From the NCBI RefSeq assembly GCF_003477525.1, contig NZ_QUDO01000050.1, positions 1 through 30,253 on the forward strand: a stretch of DNA of 30,253 nt, in the 5' to 3' direction. This stretch comes from Ruminococcus sp. AF41-9 (lineage in GTDB: Bacteria > Bacillota > Clostridia > Lachnospirales > Lachnospiraceae). The notes beneath the pieces were generated by a model. The model saw only the letters and a list, made by a program, of their open reading frames with translations. It ran no database searches and was not told where the DNA came from. Shown piece after piece: positions 8,751 through 16,951 of this stretch (positions are counted from its first letter, which is position 1; every line of letters starts with the position of its first letter). Both the position numbers and the translations under genes were made by a program.

Positions 8751-9569
8751 ATGATTTATAAAAAAATACAAATAACAGTAGATGGTTATGAAGAAACAGC
8801 AGATTTATACACTTATTTTCTGGATAATTCCGTTGAGATGCACATTAACAGAAAACGCCCGGTAGTTGTGATCTGCCCGGGTGGGGCTTATGCCATGACT
8901 TCTGACAGAGAAGCAGAACCGATTGCCATGCAGTACCTTGCAAAGGGATATCATGCAGTGATTCTGCGTTACAGCGTAGAACCTGCCAGATATCCGCTGG
9001 CACTTTTGCAGCTTGCGAAAACTGTTGCTTTCTTAAGAGAAAATGCAGCAGAATTTCACATTGACACAAATAAGATTGTAGTCCAGGGATTTTCCGCAGG
9101 CGGTCATCTGGCAGCAAGTCTTGGTGTTTTCTGGAAGAAAGATTTTATTGCAGAGAGACTTGGCGTAGCTTCTGATATGGTGAAACCAAACGGCATGATC
9201 TTAAGCTATCCGGTGATCACTTCCGGTGAGTTTGCACATACGGGCTCTTTTGAATGCCTGCTTGGAGAAAACTGCAATGATCCTGACAAGAGAAAAGAAC
9301 AGTCTCTGGAATTTCAGGTATCTGGAGATACACCGCCGACATTCCTGTGGCATACAGTGACAGATGACTGTGTTCCGGTAGAAAATTCCCTGCTGTTTTT
9401 CAATGCTCTGCGCAAATTTAAAATACCGGTAGAAATGCATCTTTATCCGGTTGGAGGACACGGACTGAGTCTCGCGAATGAAGAGACAAGCCATGAGGAC
9501 GGCGGCTGTGTACAGAAAGAATGCCAGTCCTGGATTGAGCTGGCATGTAAGTGGATGCAGAATATTTAA
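8751..9569 (+). CDS. Alpha/beta hydrolase, acetyl-esterase (BD-FAE/Axe)-like
   Basis: Probable cytoplasmic carboxylesterase, 272 residues from the ATG at 8751 after GAGGGTGGGAG; no signal peptide is seen. The oxyanion-type segment CPGGAYAMTSDREAEPIA lies at about 42-59. The nucleophile elbow GFSAGGH gives Ser115, the acid is Asp205 or Asp206 in TDDCVPV, and the base is His237 in GGHGLS. Spacing and motifs match the family that includes xylan acetylesterases and feruloyl-type esterases of gut bacteria. That would fit deacetylation of imported plant oligosaccharides, near a pentose gene (inference). The true substrate is not shown. Its stop codon TAA lies within the conserved TTTAACC that begins a dispersed repeat. 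Confidence 0.85.
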   Translation: MIYKKIQITVDGYEETADLYTYFLDNSVEMHINRKRPVVVICPGGAYAMTSDREAEPIAMQYLAKGYHAVILRYSVEPARYPLALLQLAKTVAFLRENAAEFHIDTNKIVVQGFSAGGHLAASLGVFWKKDFIAERLGVASDMVKPNGMILSYPVITSGEFAHTGSFECLLGENCNDPDKRKEQSLEFQVSGDTPPTFLWHTVTDDCVPVENSLLFFNALRKFKIPVEMHLYPVGGHGLSLANEETSHEDGGCVQKECQSWIELACKWMQNI

Positions 9570-9646
9570 CCAAATCAAGTAAGTTCCCTGCTTCAATTGC
9601 GAAAAGCAATAAGCAGTGGGTGGGGACTGGCTTGTATCATTTGGTT
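9565..9646 (+). repeat. Dispersed palindromic repeat, short form lacking two inner hairpins
   Basis: TTTAACCAAATCAAGTAAGT continues as the same long arm seen at 8420-8468, nearly base for base (one CCCC to TCCC change; TTG to TGG near the end). It then passes from CTTGTATCA straight into TTTGGTT, skipping the two hairpins of the long copy. The outer stem AACCAAAT (9568-9575)/ATTTGGTT (9639-9646) is kept. Confidence 0.75.
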
Positions 9647-9682
9647 GAGGTAACAACGGATAAAATAAGATGATAAAAATGT

Positions 9683-9713
9683 AAAGGCGGCAGTTGTGCC
9701 GCCTTTATTGTTT
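9683..9713 (+). terminator. Intrinsic terminator before cvfB
   Basis: AAAGGCGGCA (9683-9692) and TGCCGCCTTT (9697-9706) form a perfect 10-bp stem with loop GTTG, followed by ATTGTTT. It ends the esterase transcript. About 200 bases between here and cvfB hold only AT-rich sequence and an extended -10 candidate (TGTTATACT, 9715-9723). Confidence 0.85.
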
Positions 9714-9926
9714 GTGTTATACTGAAATATAAAGCTCCAGTAGCAGAAAGCAGGATAACATATATTTCTATGAGAAAATGTGTCTGATAAACTGGTAAAA
9801 ATATTTAAAAAAATATATTCCATGCTTTCAGAAGATAAAGGAAAATGTCCTGAAAGAGTATGGAACCGTATTGGATTCTCTTTAAAAGTGTTAAAAGTGT
9901 AATAACAAAGCAGAAATGGAGATTAT

Positions 9927-10766
9927 ATGATAGAGTTAGGAAAAAAACAGAAATTAACAGTAGTAAAGACCGTAGATTTCGGTGTATATCTGGCAGAGGA
10001 TATGCATGCGGATGCGAAGAACAGAGTCCTTCTTCCGTCAAAACAGGTTCCGGAAGGAACAAAGGAAGGCGACAGTGTTGAAGGATTTATCTACAAAGAT
10101 TCTCAGGATCGTCTGATTGCAACGACAAAAGAACCGAAACTTCAGGTGGGACAGACAGCAGTCCTGAAAGTATCTCAGGTAACCAGAATCGGTGCGTTCC
10201 TTGACTGGGGACTGGAGAAAGACCTTCTGCTTCCATATCATGAGCAGACTCTGAAAGTGAGAGAAGGAGAGGACGTGCTGGTAGCTCTTTATGTGGATAA
10301 GAGCAGCCGTCTCTGTGCAACAATGAAGGTTTACCATTACCTTTCCACCAGAACTCCATATGTAGTCGGAGATATGGTGAAAGGCCGTGTCTATGAGATC
10401 AGCGACAGATTTGGTGTATTCGTGGCAGTGGATGACAAATATTCCGCACTGATCCCGGCAAGAGAAGCGAAAGGCAAATACCGTCCGGGCAAGATTCTGG
10501 AGCTTCGTGTCAGCGAAGTGAAGGAAGACGGAAAGATGAATGTCACAGACCGTCAGAAAGCATATCTGCAGATCAATGAGGATGCGGAAAATGTTATGGA
10601 AGTGATCAATGAATTTGCGGGCGTTCTTCCTTTTGATGACAAAGCATCTCCGGAAGTGATCCAGAGAGAATTTGGCCTGAGCAAGGGAGCTTTCAAACGT
10701 GCCATTGGTCATCTGATGAAAGAGGGCAAAGTAGAAATTAAGGATAAGAGAATCTACGCAAAATAA
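9927..10766 (+). CDS. cvfB: S1 RNA-binding domain protein, CvfB family
   Basis: A 279-residue cytoplasmic RNA-binding protein. It has the family layout: three S1-like OB folds (about 1-65, 68-135 and 150-210, with FGVYLAED, IGAFLDWGLEKDLLLP and FGVFVAVDDKYSALIP as the typical strands) and a C-terminal winged helix (about 225-279, FGLSKGAFKRAIGHLMKEG). In Staphylococcus CvfB influences virulence gene expression and binds RNA; in Clostridia its precise role is not known. The start follows GGAG. A terminator-like hairpin separates it from dnaE. Confidence 0.9.
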   Translation: MIELGKKQKLTVVKTVDFGVYLAEDMHADAKNRVLLPSKQVPEGTKEGDSVEGFIYKDSQDRLIATTKEPKLQVGQTAVLKVSQVTRIGAFLDWGLEKDLLLPYHEQTLKVREGEDVLVALYVDKSSRLCATMKVYHYLSTRTPYVVGDMVKGRVYEISDRFGVFVAVDDKYSALIPAREAKGKYRPGKILELRVSEVKEDGKMNVTDRQKAYLQINEDAENVMEVINEFAGVLPFDDKASPEVIQREFGLSKGAFKRAIGHLMKEGKVEIKDKRIYAK

Positions 10767-10792
10767 AAACGATACAGAAGAAAAATAAAGTG

Positions 10793-10834
10793 ATCCCGTA
10801 ACTGTGAAGATACGGAACAGTTACGGGATATTTA
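10793..10834 (+). terminator. Strong hairpin between cvfB and dnaE
   Basis: ATCCCGTAACTGT (10793-10805) and ACAGTTACGGGAT (10817-10829) form a perfect 13-bp stem. It is followed by ATTTAC, so the U-tract is weak. It could terminate cvfB transcription partially or protect the 3' end. Confidence 0.6.
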
Positions 10835-10877
10835 CAGGATATTTACAGATAAAGGAAAAGAACAGGAGGGATAAAAG

Positions 10878-13800
10878 TTGGAGTTTACACATCTTCATGT
10901 CCATACAGAGTACAGTCTGCTGGATGGTTCCAATAAAATAAAAGAATATGTTGCCCGTGTCAAAGAGCTTGGGATGGACAGTGCGGCGATCACAGACCAT
11001 GGAGTCATGTACGGTGTGATTGATTTTTACCGCGCAGCAAGGGCTGAGGGAATCAATCCGATCCTGGGATGTGAGGTATATGTAGCTCCGGGTTCCCGGT
11101 TTGACCGTGAGGCAGGAAGCGGGGAGGACAGATACTATCATCTGGTTCTTCTGGCAGAGAATAATCAGGGATACAGCAACCTGATGAAGATTGTTTCCAA
11201 AGGATTTACGGAAGGATTTTATTATAAGCCACGAGTGGATCTGGCTGTATTAAAAGAATATCATGAGGGAATCATTGCACTGAGTGCCTGCCTTGCCGGT
11301 GAGGTTGCCAGATATCTGCAAAGGGGAATGTATGAGGATGCGAAGGCTGCAGCCCTGCGTTATCAGGACATTTTTGGCAAGGGAAATTTCTTTCTGGAAT
11401 TACAGGATCACGGAATTCCGGCGCAGCAGGTGGTAAATCAGGAACTTCTGCGTATGCATGAAGAGACAGGGATTGATCTGGTAGCCACCAATGACGTGCA
11501 TTATACCACTGCGGATGATGCGGACCCACATGATATTCTGCTGTGCCTGCAAACGAATAAGAAACTGGCAGATCAGGACCGAATGCGTTATGAGGGTGGT
11601 CAGTATTATGTGAAATCTCCGGAGGAAATGGCGCAGCTTTTCCCATATGCACTGGAAGCGTTGGAGAATACACATAAGATCGCAGAGAGATGTCATGTGG
11701 AGATTGAGTTTGGCGTGACAAAACTGCCGAGATATGATGTTCCGGATGGGTACACATCCTGGGAATACCTGAACAAACTCTGTTTCGAGGGACTGGAAGA
11801 ACGATATCATCCGGTGACAGATGAACTGAAATCCCGCCTGAATTATGAGTTATCGACGATCAAAAATATGGGATATGTAGATTACTTCCTGATTGTGTGG
11901 GATTTTATCAAATATGCCCGTGACCATGAGATTATGGTAGGTCCGGGACGTGGTTCCGCAGCGGGAAGTCTGGTTGCCTATACCCTTGGGATCACGCAGC
12001 TTGACCCGATTCGTTATGATCTTCTGTTTGAACGATTCCTGAATCCGGAGCGAGTTTCCATGCCGGATATTGACGTTGACTTCTGTTTCGAAAGAAGACA
12101 GGAAGTCATTGATTATGTGCGCCGTAAGTACGGTGATGACTGTGTCGTACAGATCGTTACATTCGGTACACTGGCTGCCCGTGGTGTGATCCGTGATGTG
12201 GGGCGTGTACTGGATATGCCTTATGCACAGGTGGATTCCATTGCTAAAATGATCCCGCAGGAACTGAACATCACGATTGATAAAGCACTGAATATGAATC
12301 CTGAGTTGAAAAAAGCATATACAGAGCAGGACGATGTTCATTATCTGATCAATATGGCGAGACGTCTGGAAGGTCTTCCGCGACATACATCCATGCATGC
12401 AGCAGGTGTGGTTATCAGCCAGAAGGATGTATCGGAGTATGTACCACTTTCCAGAGCGCAGGACGGCTCCATTGTCACACAGTTTACCATGACGACACTG
12501 GAAGAACTGGGACTTCTGAAAATGGACTTTCTGGGACTGCGTACCCTGACAGTTATCCAGAATGCCGTGAAACTGATCCAGAAAGATGCGGGCGTGACTC
12601 TGGATATGCAGAAAATCGACTATAACGATAAGAAGGTTCTGGATTCTCTTGGCACCGGCCGTTCGGACGGTGTGTTCCAGCTTGAAAGTGCGGGTATGAA
12701 GAACTTCATGAAGGAACTGAAACCGCAGAACCTGGAAGACGTGATCGCCGGAATTTCCCTGTACCGTCCGGGTCCTATGGATTTTATCCCTCAGTATATC
12801 CGTGGCAAAAACCGTCCGGATACGATCAGGTATGACTGTCCGCAGCTTGAGCCGATCCTTAAGCCAACTTATGGATGTATCGTTTATCAGGAACAGGTTA
12901 TGCAGATTGTGCGTAATCTGGCCGGTTATACGCTTGGACGCAGTGACCTGGTGCGTCGTGCAATGTCCAAAAAGAAGGCATCTGTCATGGAAAAAGAGCG
13001 CCAGAACTTCGTTTACGGAAATAAAGAAGAAGGTGTTCCGGGATGTATTTCCAATGGAATTGCGGAGGCAACGGCCAATAAGATTTATGATGAGATGATC
13101 GACTTTGCCAAGTATGCGTTTAATAAATCTCATGCAGCAGCTTATGCGGTTGTTTCCTATCAGACTGCATATCTGAAATATTATTATCCGGTAGAGTTTA
13201 TGGCTGCGCTGATGACTTCGGTTATTGATTTCCCGACAAAGGTGGCAGAATATTTCCTTGTATGCCGCCAGATGGGAATTAAGATCCTGCCACCGGATAT
13301 CAACTGTGGAATGTATGGTTTTTCTGTAGATAACGGTGCGATCCGTTACGGTCTGTCTGCGATTAAAAGTGTCGGCCGTCCGGTGATCGAGAGTCTGGTA
13401 AAGGAACGTGAGCAGAACGGATTGTATCGTTCCCTGAAAGACTTTATGGAACGAAACACACAGCAGATGAATAAACGTGCAGTGGAGAACTTTATCAAAG
13501 CCGGTGCACTGGACTGTCTGGAAGGAAACCGCCGCCAGAAGATGATGGTTTACCAGCAGATCGCAGATAACATCAGTCAGGAACGAAAGAACAGTCTGGC
13601 AGGACAGATGAGCCTTTTTGACCTGGTAAGCGAAGAGGACAAGAAGGAATTTGAGATCCGCATGCCGGATGTGGAGGAATTTAATAAGGAAGAACTTCTG
13701 GGATATGAGAAAGAAGTTCTGGGAATTTATCTGAGCGGTCATCCGCTGGAAAATTATCGTGTGATGATGGAAAAGACCATCACAGCGAAGACTTCTGATT

Positions 13801-14345
13801 TCCAGCAGGATGAGGAAACAAATCTTCCGAAGGTGACAGATGGACAGAAAGTGATCATCGGAGGAATGATCGCGGATAAAACGATTAAATATACAAAGAC
13901 TAACAAGGTCATGGCATTCCTCACGTTGGAGGACCTGGTAGGAACTGTGGAAGTCGTGGTATTTCCGAGAGATTATGAAAAGAGCCAGATGCTGCTGAAT
14001 GAAGAAGCCAGAGTTTTTATTCAGGGAAGGGTGTCTGCGGAGGATGACAGGGCAAGCAAGCTGATCCTGGAGAAGATCCGTCTGTTTGATGACATTCCGA
14101 GAGAAGTCTGGATTCAGTTTGACAATAAAGAAGCTTATGGGAAAATGTCTCAGGAACTTCTGGCAGACCTTCGCCAGTCACCGGGCAGCAGTGCGGTAGT
14201 CATCTATCTGAAAGACGTAAAAGCGATAAAGAAACTTCCGGTTGGTTATCATGTACAAATACAGCCTTCCTGGATGAACCAGATGTACGAAAAATATGGT
14301 CAAACCAATGTTAAAGTTGTCGAAAGAGGATTGAAAAACTTATAG
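10878..14345 (+). CDS. dnaE: DNA polymerase III alpha subunit (DnaE type)
   Basis: Catalytic subunit of a replicative DNA polymerase, 1155 residues. The start is TTG, eight bases after AGGAGGG. The N-terminal PHP domain shows HLHVHTEYSLLDG and DHGVMYG. The C-family polymerase core has PGRGSAAGSLVAY at about 355, catalytic PDIDVDF at about 396-402, and the third Asp in KMDFLGLRTL at about 550. A helix-hairpin-helix region follows (near 860-900). An OB-fold domain (about 985-1060) reads VIIGGMIADK, then FLTLEDLVGTVEVVVFPRDY. Low-GC Gram-positives usually also carry PolC, with DnaE thought to extend primers on the lagging strand; PolC is not in this window. The length and motifs are normal. Confidence 0.97.
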   Translation: MEFTHLHVHTEYSLLDGSNKIKEYVARVKELGMDSAAITDHGVMYGVIDFYRAARAEGINPILGCEVYVAPGSRFDREAGSGEDRYYHLVLLAENNQGYSNLMKIVSKGFTEGFYYKPRVDLAVLKEYHEGIIALSACLAGEVARYLQRGMYEDAKAAALRYQDIFGKGNFFLELQDHGIPAQQVVNQELLRMHEETGIDLVATNDVHYTTADDADPHDILLCLQTNKKLADQDRMRYEGGQYYVKSPEEMAQLFPYALEALENTHKIAERCHVEIEFGVTKLPRYDVPDGYTSWEYLNKLCFEGLEERYHPVTDELKSRLNYELSTIKNMGYVDYFLIVWDFIKYARDHEIMVGPGRGSAAGSLVAYTLGITQLDPIRYDLLFERFLNPERVSMPDIDVDFCFERRQEVIDYVRRKYGDDCVVQIVTFGTLAARGVIRDVGRVLDMPYAQVDSIAKMIPQELNITIDKALNMNPELKKAYTEQDDVHYLINMARRLEGLPRHTSMHAAGVVISQKDVSEYVPLSRAQDGSIVTQFTMTTLEELGLLKMDFLGLRTLTVIQNAVKLIQKDAGVTLDMQKIDYNDKKVLDSLGTGRSDGVFQLESAGMKNFMKELKPQNLEDVIAGISLYRPGPMDFIPQYIRGKNRPDTIRYDCPQLEPILKPTYGCIVYQEQVMQIVRNLAGYTLGRSDLVRRAMSKKKASVMEKERQNFVYGNKEEGVPGCISNGIAEATANKIYDEMIDFAKYAFNKSHAAAYAVVSYQTAYLKYYYPVEFMAALMTSVIDFPTKVAEYFLVCRQMGIKILPPDINCGMYGFSVDNGAIRYGLSAIKSVGRPVIESLVKEREQNGLYRSLKDFMERNTQQMNKRAVENFIKAGALDCLEGNRRQKMMVYQQIADNISQERKNSLAGQMSLFDLVSEEDKKEFEIRMPDVEEFNKEELLGYEKEVLGIYLSGHPLENYRVMMEKTITAKTSDFQQDEETNLPKVTDGQKVIIGGMIADKTIKYTKTNKVMAFLTLEDLVGTVEVVVFPRDYEKSQMLLNEEARVFIQGRVSAEDDRASKLILEKIRLFDDIPREVWIQFDNKEAYGKMSQELLADLRQSPGSSAVVIYLKDVKAIKKLPVGYHVQIQPSWMNQMYEKYGQTNVKVVERGLKNL

Positions 14346-14359
14346 AAATGCGCTAAACT
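14331..14359 (+). promoter_or_regulatory. Candidate pfkA promoter
   Basis: TTGAAA (14331-14336) and TAAACT (14354-14359) are 17 bases apart, starting within the last codons of dnaE and about 60 bases before pfkA. A second -10-like TATAGT lies at 14375-14380. No terminator is visible between dnaE and pfkA, so readthrough is also possible. Confidence 0.3.
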
Positions 14360-14417
14360 ATATCCGGATATGTGTATAGTAAAAATGAGATAGATTCATA
14401 AGATGGAGGAAGAAAAG

Positions 14418-15416
14418 ATGGCAGAAAAACAGATAAAAACCATTGGTGTCCTTACCAGCGGTGGTGACGCACCGGGAATGAACGCTGCAATCCGTGCAGT
14501 TGTCAGAAGAGGTTTAAGCAACGGACTGAATGTAAAAGGTATTCTCAAAGGATACAATGGTCTGTTAAACGAAGAAATTATTGATATGAGTGCCAAAGAC
14601 GTTTCCGACACAATTGAGCGTGGTGGTACAATCCTTTATACAGCACGTTGTGCAGAATTCCGTACAGAGGAAGGACAGAAACGTGGTGCAGAAATCTGCA
14701 GAAAACATGGAATCGACGGACTGGTTGTAATCGGTGGTGACGGTTCTTTCGCAGGTGCTCAGAAACTTGCAAACCTTGGTATCAATACAATCGGTCTTCC
14801 GGGAACAATCGACCTGGATATCGCTTGTACAGAATATACCATCGGATTTGATACTGCTGTAAATACAGCAATGGAAGCAATCGATAAAGTACGTGATACT
14901 TCTACTTCTCATGAGAGATGCAGTATCATCGAAGTTATGGGACGTGGCGCAGGATACCTTGCTCTGTGGTGCGGTATCGCCAACGGTGCAGAGGACGTTC
15001 TGATCCCGGAGAAATATGACTATGATGAGCAGAAGCTGATCAACAACATCATCGAGAGCCGTAAAAAAGGTAAAAAACACCATATCATTATCAATGCAGA
15101 AGGTATCGGCCATTCAGAAGCTATGGCAAAACGTATCGAAGCTGCTACAGGTATTGAGACACGTGCTACAATCCTTGGACATATGCAGCGTGGTGGAAGC
15201 CCGACATGTAAGGACCGTGTATATGCATCTATGATGGGTGCTATGGCTGTTGACCTTCTTGTTGCAGGAAAGAGCTGCCGTGTTGTTGGATATCGTCATG
15301 GTGAATATGTTGACTTTGACATTAACGAAGCACTTGCTATGCAGAAAGGTATTTCTGAATATCAGTGGGAAGTATGCCAGTCACTTTCTCACAACTACGA
15401 CAAAAACAATAAATAA
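14418..15416 (+). CDS. pfkA: 6-phosphofructokinase, ATP-type
   Basis: Phosphorylates fructose 6-phosphate to fructose 1,6-bisphosphate, the committed step of glycolysis. It is 332 residues from the ATG at 14418, seven bases after GGAGGA; an in-frame ATG at 14403 lies on that site. The nucleotide loop is TSGGDAPGMN, and GGDGSF has Gly where PPi-dependent enzymes carry Asp, arguing for ATP. The substrate site reads PGTIDLDIACTEYTIGFDTA; the middle residue of the usual TIDND is Leu here, while both Asp are kept. MGRGAGYLAL follows where many enzymes have a His, Asn or Tyr after MGR. MQRGGSP is normal. The catalytic Asp is intact, so activity is expected, but regulation or kinetics may differ. 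Confidence 0.95.
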   Translation: MAEKQIKTIGVLTSGGDAPGMNAAIRAVVRRGLSNGLNVKGILKGYNGLLNEEIIDMSAKDVSDTIERGGTILYTARCAEFRTEEGQKRGAEICRKHGIDGLVVIGGDGSFAGAQKLANLGINTIGLPGTIDLDIACTEYTIGFDTAVNTAMEAIDKVRDTSTSHERCSIIEVMGRGAGYLALWCGIANGAEDVLIPEKYDYDEQKLINNIIESRKKGKKHHIIINAEGIGHSEAMAKRIEAATGIETRATILGHMQRGGSPTCKDRVYASMMGAMAVDLLVAGKSCRVVGYRHGEYVDFDINEALAMQKGISEYQWEVCQSLSHNYDKNNK

Positions 15417-15419
15417 CAA

Positions 15420-16814
15420 ATGAATAAGAGGATGCAGTTAAATTACAGACTGCATAAATTAAATACTGCTCAGATTATTGCCCTCGGTTTTGCGGGGGTG
15501 ATTTTCTTAGGAGGGATTCTTCTGTGGCTGCCGTTTTGTACGGCACCCGGAAACCACACTTCTTTTACGGACGCCATGTTCACGGCTGCCACAAGTGTCT
15601 GCGTAACAGGACTTGTGACAGTTGCGACGGCGACGCACTGGACGATGACCGGAAAGCTGATCATTCTGATACTGATCCAGATCGGGGGAGTGGGGCTGAT
15701 TTCTCTGGGCAGTATTATTTTTATAAGTCTGCATAAAAAAATATCGCTGAAAAACCGGCGTATGATCCAGGAGTCCTATAATCTGGACAGAATGAATGGA
15801 ATGGTCAGTGTGGTGCGCAGAGTGATTCTTTGTATGCTTGGAGCAGAAGGGATCGGAGCAGTCTGCTACGCATTTTGCTTTGTGCCGAAGCTGGGACTGG
15901 CGAGAGGACTGTGGCATGCAGTATTCACTGCCGTCTCTGCTTTCTGTAATGCCGGGATTGATGTGCTGGGAGAGAACAGTCTGGCGCCTTATGTGGGTGA
16001 TCCATTGATAAATTTTACCACGATTGGGCTGATCATTATGTCCGGGCTTGGATTTGTGGTCTGGTGGGATCTCTGGGATAAAATCAAGAAGGTATATAAG
16101 AGGCAGCTTCCGTTTTACAGATTCTTTAAAAGCCTGCGGCTCCACAGCAAACTGGTGCTTACCATGACAGGAATCCTGCTTGTGGTAGGAACGGTACTGA
16201 TCTTTCTGTTTGATTTTCATAATCCGGAGAGTATTGGCAGTTATCCATTGGGTACAAAATTTATGGCTGCTCTTTTTCAGACAGTGACAACCAGAACTGC
16301 CGGATTCTTTACAGTGAGCCAGGAGAAATTTTCCAATGCGACGTATCTGCTGTGCCTTCTGATGATGTTCATCGGAGGTTCACCTATGGGAACAGCCGGA
16401 GGAATCAAGACGACAACATTTGCCATACTGATTCTGCATCTGAAGGCTAATATTCAGGGAAAAAAGGACGCAGAAGTATTTCACCGGAAGATCAGAGAAA
16501 GCTATCTTCGTTCTGCTATGGTAGTGGCGGGACTGGGAATTATGGTACTGATCGTAATGAGTACACTGTTGTGTGCAGTGATGCCTCAGGCTTCGGTACA
16601 GGACGTGATTTATGAGATTACATCAGCGATTGCAACTGTGGGACTGAGCAGAGGTCTGACTTCACAGTTGAATCTGGCCGGTAAATGGATCGTGATCCTT
16701 ACCATGTATCTTGGAAGGATTGGTCCGCTGACTCTGGGAACTGCTGTGACTGTGCGTGCGCAGAAAATGCCTGCAAACTCACATCTGGCAGAAGAAGATA
16801 TTATGATCGGATAA
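15420..16814 (+). CDS. ktrB: Potassium uptake channel subunit, TrkH/KtrB family
   Basis: Ion-conducting membrane protein of a Trk/Ktr system, 464 residues. The four pore-loop filters are visible: TSVCVTGLVTV, SAFCNAGIDVL, TTRTAGFFTV and IATVGLSRGL, each with the conserved glycine. They are embedded in the usual pairs of hydrophobic helices, and a conserved IGGSPMGTAGGIKT precedes the fourth unit. It begins three bases after the pfkA stop with no clear Shine-Dalgarno sequence, so translation coupled to pfkA is likely (inference). A second in-frame ATG follows four codons later. The partner RCK subunit is the next gene, separated by a small IS605-like element. The length is usual for the family. 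Confidence 0.93.
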   Translation: MNKRMQLNYRLHKLNTAQIIALGFAGVIFLGGILLWLPFCTAPGNHTSFTDAMFTAATSVCVTGLVTVATATHWTMTGKLIILILIQIGGVGLISLGSIIFISLHKKISLKNRRMIQESYNLDRMNGMVSVVRRVILCMLGAEGIGAVCYAFCFVPKLGLARGLWHAVFTAVSAFCNAGIDVLGENSLAPYVGDPLINFTTIGLIIMSGLGFVVWWDLWDKIKKVYKRQLPFYRFFKSLRLHSKLVLTMTGILLVVGTVLIFLFDFHNPESIGSYPLGTKFMAALFQTVTTRTAGFFTVSQEKFSNATYLLCLLMMFIGGSPMGTAGGIKTTTFAILILHLKANIQGKKDAEVFHRKIRESYLRSAMVVAGLGIMVLIVMSTLLCAVMPQASVQDVIYEITSAIATVGLSRGLTSQLNLAGKWIVILTMYLGRIGPLTLGTAVTVRAQKMPANSHLAEEDIMIG

Positions 16815-16822
16815 GATACCGG

Positions 16823-16931
16823 ATTGCATAATAGGGCAAGGATTGCCCGAATTAACGCCTGTGGAGTTAGCAGGTTACGAGGACGATGAAGCAGGAAGCC
16901 CATTGGCTTTAGACAATGGGTAATTCGCAAT
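16823..16931 (+). mobile_element. Solitary IS200/IS605-type right end (omega-RNA-like remnant)
   Basis: The segment contains a GGGCAA-GGA-TTGCCC hairpin (16834-16848), a CCTG/CAGG stem, then GACGATGAAGCAGGAAG and a final hairpin CCCATTG-GCTTTAGA-CAATGGG (16899-16920) followed by TAATTCGCAAT. That final hairpin with GCTTTAG in the loop, preceded by AAG and followed by TAATTC, is the form of the right end of IS200/IS605 elements, which also forms the 3' part of TnpB guide RNAs. ATTGC (16823-16827) and GCAAT (16927-16931) are inverted at the borders. No transposase or tnpB is present. It lies between ktrB and ktrA. Confidence 0.6.
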
Positions 16932-16951
16932 GAAAAAGGGGAATAAAAGGT

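Noticed and set aside
11850..13742. A 630-codon open frame on the minus strand opposite dnaE
   Set aside because: It is the antisense shadow of a strongly conserved coding region, rich in His, Cys and Ile without any domain pattern, and has no ribosome binding site.
16815..16951. c-di-AMP (ydaO) riboswitch before ktrA
   Set aside because: The conserved core sequences of that riboswitch are not found; the hairpins fit an IS605-type right end better.
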